A DNA stretch of 64,000 nt, from assembly GCA_934149305.1 (NCBI GenBank), contig CAKPEF010000009.1, positions 4,541-68,540 of the forward strand. Direction: 5' to 3'. How positions within the stretch are numbered: the stretch's first letter is position 1; every line of letters starts with the position of its first letter. Shown piece after piece: positions 40,991 through 48,864 of this stretch. Made by a program: the position numbers and the translations under genes. The notes beneath the pieces were generated by a model. The model had not been told where the DNA came from, did not search any database, and saw only the letters and a list, made by a program, of their open reading frames with translations. Source of the DNA: an uncultured Clostridia bacterium (GTDB taxonomy: Bacteria > Bacillota > Clostridia > TANB77 > UBA1234).

Positions 40991-41420
40991 ATGCTAATTG
41001 GTGAGTATTCTCATACAATAGATGCAAAAGGCAGAATGATTGTTCCAGCCAAGTTTAGAACTGAACTTGGTGAAAGATTTATTGTCACTAAGGGTTTTGA
41101 TGGTTGTCTTTATGGTTACTCTTTAGAAGAGTGGAAAAGCATCGAAGAAAAAGTCAAAACATTACCTTTAATTACAAGTAAAGATGCTAGAAACTTTACG
41201 AGATTTTTCTTCTCTAGTGCAACTGAGTGTGAGCTAGATAGTCAAGGTAGAATTCTTATAACCCGGAAATCTTAGAGAACATGCTTCTTTAAGCAAGGAT
41301 GTTGTAGTTATAGGTGTTTCAACAAGAATTGAAATTTGGAGCAAAGAAAAGTGGGAAGCTTATAATGAAGAACAAGACTCAGATGACATTGCAGAAAAGA
41401 TGTCTATGCTTGGAATTTAA
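40991..41420 (+). CDS. mraZ: Transcriptional regulator MraZ, with one +1 shift at CGG
   Basis: DNA-binding regulator of the dcw cluster (two AbrB-like swapped-hairpin domains). The first frame gives MLIGEYSHTIDAKGRMIVPAKFR, GCLYGYSLEEW, then CELDSQGRILIT. After the junction ACC CGG A (41261-41267), the +1 frame reads GNLREHASLSKDVVVIGVSTRIEIWSKEKW and stops at 41418-41420. Removing one base restores the conserved I-x-x-NLRE of the second MraZ motif. Joined length 142 residues, normal for the family. AAAGGAGGA precedes the ATG. If the shift is inefficient, the first-domain fragment alone might be made. Confidence 0.92.
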
Positions 41421-41635
41421 TTAGGCTAAAACCTTATTAAATAATTACAAAAGAAGAATTAAAGCACAAAAGAAAAAATTTTTAAATACTAAAGATAAGT
41501 TATTAAAAGTAAACTAAAGAAAAATCAAGAATTGAAAAGGCAAAATATATTACATATGATAAAATGCATTTGCATTGACAAACAAAAGAAAAAGGTTTAA
41601 ATTACTAAAGATGAAAGAGGATTTAAAAGTTAAAA

Positions 41636-41665
41636 AGCGGTCACGCTGTGGCCGCTAATCTTTTA
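41636..41665 (+). terminator. Attenuator-like hairpin in the mraZ-rsmH gap
   Basis: AGCGGTCACGCTGTGGCCGCT followed by AATCTTTTAAAA, extendable by flanking GATTTAAAAG / CTTTTAAAAC. The 285-base gap 41421-41705 holds nothing else that I can recognise, apart from A-rich sequence. Confidence 0.5.
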
Positions 41666-41705
41666 AAACAAATAAAAGCTAGAAATTAAATTGAAGGTGT
41701 TGCAT

Positions 41706-42635
41706 ATGGAGTTTAAACACGAACCAATAATGTTACATGAATGTTTGGAAAATTTAAATATAAAAGCTGATGGCATATATGTAGATGGCACGCTAGGTGG
41801 AGCAGGGCATTCATCAAAAATTGTTGAGCATTTAAACGAAAATGGTAGACTAATCGGAATTGACAGAGATCAAGATGCACTTACTGCTAGTAGAAAAAGA
41901 TTAGAAAAATATAGTAATGTTACATATGTTTGGGGAAAACATGAAGATATAAAAAAACACCTAGAAGAATTAGAAATTAAAGAAGTAAACGGAATCTTAC
42001 TTGATCTTGGAGTTTCTTCGTATCAAATAGATGAGCCAGAAAGAGGTTTCAGCTACACTAAAGATGCGAGACTAGATATGAGAATGAACAGAGAGCAAGA
42101 GTTAGATGCCGAATATATAATAAACAACTATTCAAAAGAAGAGTTAGAAAAGATTTTTTTTGAATATGGTGAAGAGAATTATTCGAAAAGAATAGTTAGC
42201 AAAATATTAAAAGTAAGAGAAAACAAAAATATAGAAACAACATTTGAACTTGCAGATATAATAAGAGAAGCAGTGCCAAAGAATACAGTAGACTCATTAA
42301 AAAGAATTTTTCAAGCATTAAGAATAGAAGTAAATGGTGAACTAAAGGATTTAAAAAAAGCAGTAGAAGATTCTATTTTATCACTTGCAGATGGCGGAAG
42401 ACTTTGTATAATAACATTCCACTCGCTAGAAGATAGAATTATTAAAAATACTTTTATAGAATATGAAGGAAGATGCACTTGCCCAAAAGATTTTCCGAAA
42501 TGCGTTTGTGGATATAAGTCATATGGAAAAATAATTACCAAAAAGCCAATTACACCAAGCACAGAAGAAATCGAAAGGAATCCACGTTCAAAAAGTGCAA
42601 AACTTAGAGTTTTTGAAAGAGTAAAGAAAGATTAA
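41706..42635 (+). CDS. rsmH: 16S rRNA (cytosine1402-N4)-methyltransferase
   Basis: RsmH (MraW) methylates C1402 in the decoding centre of 16S rRNA, affecting start-site and frame fidelity. The 309 residues show HEPIMLHECLENL, GTLGGAGHS near residue 35, IGIDRDQDAL, LLDLGVSSYQIDEPERGFSY near 105, DMRMN, and the C-terminal ITFHSLEDRIIKNTF and NPRSKSAKLRVFER. Start at ATG 41706 (GAAGGTG upstream). It is the standard second gene of the dcw cluster. Confidence 0.97.
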   Translation: MEFKHEPIMLHECLENLNIKADGIYVDGTLGGAGHSSKIVEHLNENGRLIGIDRDQDALTASRKRLEKYSNVTYVWGKHEDIKKHLEELEIKEVNGILLDLGVSSYQIDEPERGFSYTKDARLDMRMNREQELDAEYIINNYSKEELEKIFFEYGEENYSKRIVSKILKVRENKNIETTFELADIIREAVPKNTVDSLKRIFQALRIEVNGELKDLKKAVEDSILSLADGGRLCIITFHSLEDRIIKNTFIEYEGRCTCPKDFPKCVCGYKSYGKIITKKPITPSTEEIERNPRSKSAKLRVFERVKKD

Positions 42636-42655
42636 AAAACTAGGAAGGGGTCAAA

Positions 42656-43405
42656 ATGCCAGCACTTAAGCAAGAGTATGATTATTATGAATATGCAAGA
42701 ACTCGTAAAGGCACGGCATCTAACGCTGCGTCTTCTTCTGCTACCAAAAAATCATCTCAAAAAGTAGTGCAAACGATGAATATTAAGACATCACCAACGC
42801 GCGATGTTACAAAGAATGCAACAAGAATGGCATTAAGAGATGATTTCATTACGCCAAAGAAAAAAGTAAATAAGCAAGCAAAATCAGTAGCTGCCAAAAA
42901 TAATGCATCAAAGAAAAAAGAAAAGTTTTCTGATGATTTTATAAAATCTAAAAAGAGTGTAAAAAAAGTAGAAGAATTAAAACTTAAAACACCAAAAAGC
43001 AATGTAAAAAAAATCGAAATAGCAAAACAAAAAGAAAAGGTGAAAGAAATGTTTAAAAACTTTTTGGTGACATCTTTAGTGTTTGGAGTATTATTTTTGA
43101 TATGCTATAGATATTCAACAATAAACGAAGCGTTTTCTGAGTTAAATACTTTAAAAAGCGATTTAAAGAAAAAACAAACTGTAAATGCACAGATTGAATT
43201 AAATATTAAGCAAAATACAGATTTGGCCTCTGTAGAAAATTACGCTAAATATCAGTTAGGAATGCAAAAACCAAAAGATTCACAAGTACAAAAGATAAAT
43301 GTTCAAAAGCAAGATAAGATAACTGCACCTATAGAGATAAAAGAAGAGAAAGAAATAGGTTTTTTTGAAAAAATATTTAATAGTATTCTAAAGGTTATAG
43401 AATAA
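42656..43405 (+). CDS. ftsL: FtsL-like cell-division protein with long basic N-terminus
   Basis: A 249-residue bitopic membrane protein. Residues 1-135 are cytoplasmic, very Lys/Ser-rich and low in complexity. A helix at ~137-157 (FLVTSLVFGVLFLICYRYS) crosses the membrane. The outer part is a coiled coil (AFSELNTLKSDLKKKQTVNAQIELN) followed by a VENYAKYQLGMQKPK segment typical of FtsL/DivIC. Position between rsmH and a PBP is the FtsL place. The cytoplasmic extension is much longer than the normal 20-40 residues. Confidence 0.82.
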   Translation: MPALKQEYDYYEYARTRKGTASNAASSSATKKSSQKVVQTMNIKTSPTRDVTKNATRMALRDDFITPKKKVNKQAKSVAAKNNASKKKEKFSDDFIKSKKSVKKVEELKLKTPKSNVKKIEIAKQKEKVKEMFKNFLVTSLVFGVLFLICYRYSTINEAFSELNTLKSDLKKKQTVNAQIELNIKQNTDLASVENYAKYQLGMQKPKDSQVQKINVQKQDKITAPIEIKEEKEIGFFEKIFNSILKVIE

Positions 43406-43452
43406 ATTTATGAAACGAAGTTAGCCAGGTGCAAAAGTTATCAGGTTATCTT

Positions 43453-43601
43453 CGTTTTTAGTTACTATTCAGTCTTCCAAATAAAAGTATATATCAAATG
43501 TAAATGTGTGCTATAAAAATGTCGAGGAGCTTAGGTGTGCTCCATAAAAACATTATAATTCAGCTTTGTCGTGAATTAAGTTTGAATAGTAACCGTTTTT
43601 G
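43453..43601 (+). mobile_element. MITE-like element, family A, with 7/8-bp target duplication
   Basis: Element 43461-43593 (GTTACTATTCAGTCTTC...AAGTTTGAATAGTAAC) with core GTCGAGGAGCTTAGGTGTGCTCC is flanked by CGTTTTTA and CGTTTTTG. Confidence 0.8.
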
Positions 43602-43689
43602 TAGTATTAGAGATTTCAAAAATCAAACTATATTGTAATATAATTAAATGTGTTGTAATATTAGTATAAAAAGAGGTGATAATCTAAAA

Positions 43690-45870
43690 ATGGCTAAAGC
43701 AACTATTCAAAATAAAAAAAGAATGATGGGAATATTAGGCTTTTTTGCGGTATTTATACTCTATCTAGTTTGCCATATGTTTTATTGGCAATTGATAAAA
43801 GGTTCGGAGCTTAGCGAAGCTGCATATAATCAACAAACTAAAAATAGAACGATAAGTCCAAAAAGAGGAATTATATACGATAGAAATGGTACAGTTCTCG
43901 CAGAAAGTGTAACTGTTGAAACGATTAGCGTAACGCCCAAAAACATAAAAAGTGGAGACAAAGCAAAAGTGGCTGCTGGATTATCTGAAATTTTAGGTTT
44001 AGATTATGAAACTATACTTGCTAAAACTAAAAAGAACACTGCAGATGAGACTATAGCTAAAAAACTAGATAAAGAGGTAACAGACAAAGTTAGAAAATGG
44101 ATTTCTGATGAAAAAATAAAAGGAGTAAATATATACGAGGACACCAAAAGATATTATCCAAATGGAAGTCTTCTTTCACAAGTGTTAGGCTTTTGTGGTA
44201 CTGATAATCAAGGTCTAGAAGGCATAGAAATGCAATACGAAAATGTGTTAAAAGGTGTTGCAGGTCAGCTTGTAATTGGAACAGATGCATCGGGTAAGGA
44301 ATTACCTTTAAATGATGAAAAATATATACCACCAGAAGATGGACTTAATTTAGTTTTAACAATAGATGAAATGATCCAATACATAACAGAAAAATATTTG
44401 GATCAGGCAGTTGCTGATAATGCCCCGGTAGATTATGCTTCATGTGTTGTGATGGATCCGAAAACAGGAGATATATTAGCAATGGCGACTTCACCAGATT
44501 ATGACCCAAATGAGCCGTTTAAACCTACAAGTGAAGAACTTATATCAAAATGGGATACAATGACATCTGCAGAAAAAACGACAGCTCTCCAAAACTCGTG
44601 GAGAAATAGAACTATAACAGACGCTTTTGAACCAGGTTCAGTGTTTAAAACAATAAGCGCAGCAATAGCTTTAGAAGAGGACGTCACAAATGACATAGAC
44701 AAAGTACTATTTAACTGTGCAGGATTTTTAAATATTGAAGGTTGGAAGATGAGATGTTGGAGATATTATAATCCACATGGAAGTCAAAGTTTAAGAAAAG
44801 CACTTATGAATTCTTGTAATCCTGCTTTTATGGGAATTGCATTAGGTTTAGGTAAAACAACATATTATAATTACTTAAACGCATTAGGAGTTGCGAAAAA
44901 AACAGGAATAGATTTGCCTGGTGAGGTAAACGGTGTAATACATAAAATAAACGCAGTAACAGATTCAACACTTGCATCTGCAGCATTTGGTCAGGGATTT
45001 ACATTAACACAATTAAATATGTTAAATGTCATTTGCGCTTTCGGAAACGGTGGAAATATAATGAAGCCTCGAATAGTAAAAGAGATAAAAGATAAATCAG
45101 GAAACATTGTACAAGAAAATCCACCAGTTGTTGTAAAGCAAGTATTTTCAAGCGATACAGCATCTAAAGTGTTAGAAATGATGAAGAGCGTTGTATCTGA
45201 TGGAACTGGTAGAAACGGAAAAGTAGATGGATATTATGTTGCAGGTAAAACAAGTACTGCTGAGCAAGGAAGAGGCGAAGGAAAAACATATACAGCATCA
45301 TTTGTTGCACTAGCACCAGCCGACGACCCAAAGGTTGCTATTATGCTAAGTGTTGCAAATCCTAGAGGTAAACAAGGGCACTCTGGTGGTACAGTTGCAG
45401 CACCAGTTGTTGCAAACATATTATCAGAAGTTTTAGAATACTTAGAAGTACCGAAAAACTATGAAACAGAAGATGCAATTAAAAAGGTTAATGTGCCAGA
45501 TGTAACTAACAGAACTGTTGGAGAAGCTATAAGAATGTTAAATGATGCAGGACTAAAATATGATGTTGATACTACAGATTTAAACGCAATTGTAACTGCA
45601 CAAATGCCAATTGCAGGTGAAAGTCTAAATGAAAAATCTTTAGTTAAATTATATTTAAAAGGAAATGATACAAGATTTAATACCACAGTGCCAGATGTTA
45701 GTAATTTAGACATAGTAACTGCAACAAAAAAATTATCAGACAAACATTTAAATATTAAAATATCAGGAAGTGGAAGATCTATATTACAAGATCCGCCAGC
45801 CGGAACATCTGTAGAGCAAGGGAGCATAGTAAGGGTAGAATTTAGACCAGTTGGTATAGATGTAGAATAG
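43690..45870 (+). CDS. Class B penicillin-binding protein with PASTA domains (FtsI/SpoVD type)
   Basis: Transpeptidase for septal peptidoglycan, 726 residues. It has a short cytoplasmic tail, one transmembrane helix (MMGILGFFAVFILYLVCHMFYW), a dimerisation domain beginning NRTISPKRGIIYDRNG, and the catalytic domain with EPGSVFKTI (active Ser, near residue 316), the SCN-type motif NSCNP and KTSTAEQG (near 518). Two PASTA domains end the protein (VPDVTNRTVGEAIRMLNDAG and VPDVSNLDIVTATKKLSDK). The start at 43690 follows AGAGGTG. PASTA domains are usual for SpoVD and clostridial FtsI; the two cannot be told apart here. Confidence 0.95.
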   Translation: MAKATIQNKKRMMGILGFFAVFILYLVCHMFYWQLIKGSELSEAAYNQQTKNRTISPKRGIIYDRNGTVLAESVTVETISVTPKNIKSGDKAKVAAGLSEILGLDYETILAKTKKNTADETIAKKLDKEVTDKVRKWISDEKIKGVNIYEDTKRYYPNGSLLSQVLGFCGTDNQGLEGIEMQYENVLKGVAGQLVIGTDASGKELPLNDEKYIPPEDGLNLVLTIDEMIQYITEKYLDQAVADNAPVDYASCVVMDPKTGDILAMATSPDYDPNEPFKPTSEELISKWDTMTSAEKTTALQNSWRNRTITDAFEPGSVFKTISAAIALEEDVTNDIDKVLFNCAGFLNIEGWKMRCWRYYNPHGSQSLRKALMNSCNPAFMGIALGLGKTTYYNYLNALGVAKKTGIDLPGEVNGVIHKINAVTDSTLASAAFGQGFTLTQLNMLNVICAFGNGGNIMKPRIVKEIKDKSGNIVQENPPVVVKQVFSSDTASKVLEMMKSVVSDGTGRNGKVDGYYVAGKTSTAEQGRGEGKTYTASFVALAPADDPKVAIMLSVANPRGKQGHSGGTVAAPVVANILSEVLEYLEVPKNYETEDAIKKVNVPDVTNRTVGEAIRMLNDAGLKYDVDTTDLNAIVTAQMPIAGESLNEKSLVKLYLKGNDTRFNTTVPDVSNLDIVTATKKLSDKHLNIKISGSGRSILQDPPAGTSVEQGSIVRVEFRPVGIDVE

Positions 45871-45912
45871 AAAAACAAAGGTTGCTTAAACTAAAAAGCA
45901 ACCTTTAAAAAT

Positions 45913-46042
45913 GTAACAACCATTCAAAAATAAAAGTATGTATCAAATGTAAATGCGTGCTATAAAAATGTAGGGAGCTTAAGTGTGCTCCATAAAAATA
46001 CTATTGGCTAGCACTTGCCATAAATTAAGCCTGAACAGTAAC
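45913..46042 (+). mobile_element. MITE-like element, family A
   Basis: GTAACAACCATTCAAAAATAAAAGTATG...AAGCCTGAACAGTAAC with core GTAGGGAGCTTAAGTGTGCTCC. It sits just after the hairpin AAAGGTTGCTTAAACTAAAAAGCAACCTTT (45877-45907), a poor terminator. Confidence 0.7.
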
Positions 46043-46080
46043 TCTATTATAATAGCCAAATGTAAAAACGCTTTCATATA

Positions 46081-46109
46081 TTGCATAAAAATATTTAGTA
46101 TATTATAAT
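46081..46109 (+). promoter_or_regulatory. Promoter of the murE-mraY-ftsW unit
   Basis: TTGCAT, 17 bases, TATAAT, about 125 bases before murE. Confidence 0.75.
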
Positions 46110-46232
46110 TATTTCGTGGCATTATGAATAAGATATAATGACACAAAATATGAAGTCTTGTAATTACAAGAACATATTAAAATTTAATTTTTAAAAAGTA
46201 GTTTGTAGTCTACTAAGAAAGGATGGGTAATT

Positions 46233-47720
46233 ATGAAATTATCAGAAATTTTAAAAGGAATTGAAGAAATCAGTGTTAGGGGAGATGAAGAAATCGATGT
46301 TACAAACATAGCTTATGACTCAAGAAAAGTTGAAAAAGATGGCATGTTTGTAGCGATAGTTGGGTTTAAAACAGATGGACATAATTATATCGAAACAGCA
46401 ATCCAAAGTGGCGCTAAAGTTATAGCAATGCAAGAGGGCGCATATGATGCAGGAATGATACCTAGCAACATTACAGTTGTTTTTAGCAAAGATACTAGAA
46501 AGCTTTTGCCAAAACTTGCGTGCAATTTTTACAAAAATCCAACTAGAGAACTTAAAGTTGTCGGTGTTACAGGTACAAAAGGTAAAACAACAACAACATA
46601 CATGATAAAATCAATATTAGAACATGCAGGTAAAAAGGTTGGTCTAATTGGAACAATCGCAAACTATGTTGGAGACAAATGTTATGAAGCAGAAAGAACA
46701 TCACCAGAGAGCTTAGACTTGCAAAGAATGTTTAGAGAAATGGTTGAAAATAAATGTGATGTTGCAGTAATGGAAGTTTCATCACATTCACTTGCATTAG
46801 ATAGAGTTGATGGAATAGATTTTGACATAGGAGTCTTTACAAACTTAACACAAGATCATATGGATTTTCATAAAACATTCGATAATTATTTAGCAGCAAA
46901 AGCAAAATTGTTTACAATGTGTAAAGAGGGATTTGTAAACTGTGATGATATGTATGCTAAAAAGCTTATGGCAATAGCTACTTGCCCAATAACAACATAT
47001 GGTATAGATAATAATCCATTTGTTTCGGCAAGAGACATAATAATAACAAATAGTTATTCGGATTTTAAAATGCCATTTAACAAAACAATACAACGTATAA
47101 GGGTAGATATTCCAGGAAGATTTACAGTATACAATGCACTTGCAGCGATTTGCGTTTCTATAAGATTAGGAGCTGGTGTAGAGGATGTTCTAGCAGGACT
47201 TGAAAATCTTAGAGTTCCAGGAAGATCAGAAGTAGTGCCAACAACTAGAAACTTCACAGTAATAGTGGATTATGCACACACACCAGATAGTTTAGAGAAT
47301 ATATTAAAAGCTTCAAAAGTTTATACAAAAGGAAAAATAATATGTGTGTTTGGTTGCGGAGGTGACAGAGATACAGCAAAACGACCAATGATGGGAGAAA
47401 TAGCTGGTAGACTTGCAGGATATACTGTAATAACATCAGATAATCCAAGAAGCGAAAAGCCAGAAGATATAGTTGCTCAAATTGAAGATGGAATCAAAAA
47501 GACAAGTGGAAAGTATAAAGTAATAGTTGATAGAAAAAAAGCTATCGAACATGCACTTAGAAAAGCAGAAAAAGGAGATTTGGTTCTAATAGCTGGAAAA
47601 GGTCACGAAACATATCAAGAAATAAACGGTGAAAAACATCACTTTGATGATAGAGAAGTAGTAAAGGAACTTGTTACAAAATTGCCAGTTCCAAAAGATA
47701 AAACAATGTATGCATGGTAA
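46233..47720 (+). CDS. murE: UDP-MurNAc-L-Ala-D-Glu:meso-DAP ligase
   Basis: Cytoplasmic Mur ligase adding the third residue of the peptidoglycan stem peptide. The 495 residues have IAYDSRKVEKDGMFVAIVG near residue 28 (UDP binding), the ATP loop VTGTKGKTTTTYMIKS near 112, ERTSPESLDLQ, MEVSSHSLALDRV, FTNLTQDHMDFH and the C-terminal DNPRSEKPEDI near 410. DNPR is the meso-diaminopimelate specificity motif. murF, which often follows, is absent; mraY comes next after a repeat. Confidence 0.96.
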   Translation: MKLSEILKGIEEISVRGDEEIDVTNIAYDSRKVEKDGMFVAIVGFKTDGHNYIETAIQSGAKVIAMQEGAYDAGMIPSNITVVFSKDTRKLLPKLACNFYKNPTRELKVVGVTGTKGKTTTTYMIKSILEHAGKKVGLIGTIANYVGDKCYEAERTSPESLDLQRMFREMVENKCDVAVMEVSSHSLALDRVDGIDFDIGVFTNLTQDHMDFHKTFDNYLAAKAKLFTMCKEGFVNCDDMYAKKLMAIATCPITTYGIDNNPFVSARDIIITNSYSDFKMPFNKTIQRIRVDIPGRFTVYNALAAICVSIRLGAGVEDVLAGLENLRVPGRSEVVPTTRNFTVIVDYAHTPDSLENILKASKVYTKGKIICVFGCGGDRDTAKRPMMGEIAGRLAGYTVITSDNPRSEKPEDIVAQIEDGIKKTSGKYKVIVDRKKAIEHALRKAEKGDLVLIAGKGHETYQEINGEKHHFDDREVVKELVTKLPVPKDKTMYAW

Positions 47721-47726
47721 GATTTT

Positions 47727-47818
47727 GGTAGTGTAAACTAATTTATGAAAAAATAAAATATGCTGCAAAAAATGTAGCTTAAGCTTAGGTGTGCTCTATA
47801 AAATTACTATGCGCAACC
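47727..47818 (+). mobile_element. MITE-like element, family B
   Basis: GGTAGTGTAAACTAATTTATG left end, core GTAGCTTAAGCTTAGGTGTGCTCTA, and a shortened right end (GCGCAACC). It fills the murE-mraY gap and ends 20 bases before mraY. Confidence 0.65.
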
Positions 47819-47837
47819 AAGATTTCTAGGGGGGAAT

Positions 47838-48826
47838 ATGGAAGATATTATAAAAACATTATTTGCAAGTACAGGTGTCGAAGTTAAAAGTCTTATAGCA
47901 AGTTTTATACTAACAATTATATTGGGAATTATAATTATTCCCATATTAAAAAGACATAAAGTTGGCCAGGTAGTAAGAGATGATGGACCAAAAGAACATC
48001 TTAAAAAAAGTGGAACACCAACAATGGGTGGAATAATAATGCTCATATCAATAATAGCAATTTCTATAGTTGTATCATTTAAATACAAAGGTGTGTTGCC
48101 AGTTGCACTTGTAACACTGGGATATGGCTTAGTAGGTTTTATAGATGATTTTATAAAATTAGTCTTAAAAAATTCAAAGGGCTTAAAACCGAGTCTCAAA
48201 ATGCTTGGTCTAATAGTTATTGCAACAGCATTTGTAATTTATTTGACATATATAAATTTTGGCACAGAAACATATATACCAATAATAAAAGAATATGTAA
48301 CACTGCCTGTTTGGCTCTATATTCCTTGCGCGGTATTTATAATATTGGCATGCACAAACAGTCTAAACCTTACAGATGGGCTAGATGGCTTGGCATCTGG
48401 AGTTACAGCAATAATAATGATGTTTTTTGTAATAGCATCATTCAAACTTGGAAACAAAGATATGTCAGCATTTTCTTCGATTGTACTTCGGAAGCACAAT
48501 AGGATTTTTACTATTTAACATGTATCCTGCCAAAGTATTTATGGGAGATACAGGTTCACTTGCACTTCGGTGGGGCATTTTGTAGTGTTGCGCTAATATT
48601 AAAAATGCCACTAATGTTAATAATAGTTGCCGGAATATGCGTTATAGAGGCACTTTCGGTAATACTTCAAGTTACTTACTTTAAAATAACAAAAGGGAAA
48701 AGATTATTCAAAATGGCACCAATTCATCATCATTTTGAACTATGTGGAATAAAAGAAACAAAAATAGTACCATCATTTTGGCTTGTAAGTCTAATTCTTG
48801 CGATTATTGGAGTCGCAATGATATAG
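47838..48826 (+). CDS. mraY: Phospho-MurNAc-pentapeptide transferase MraY, with two +1 shifts at CGG
   Basis: Essential membrane enzyme that makes lipid I. The frame-corrected product has about 328 residues and ten helices. Zero frame carries VVRDDGPKEHLKKSGTPTMGG, the catalytic-type GYGLVGFIDDFIKL and CTNSLNLTDGLDGLASG. Junction 1 is CTT CGG A (48486-48492), giving SIVLGSTIGFLLFNMYPAKVF. Junction 2 is CTT CGG T (48565-48571), inside the MGDTGSLALGG motif. The last part has GIKETKIVPSFWLVSL and the PIHHHFEL histidine motif. The 989-base span equals 329 codons plus two bases, exactly two +1 steps. Both shifts are needed before the HHH motif. Confidence 0.93.
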
Positions 48827-48864
48827 ATTTGTAGATTAGTTATATGTGTGCAAAATAAAAAGAG

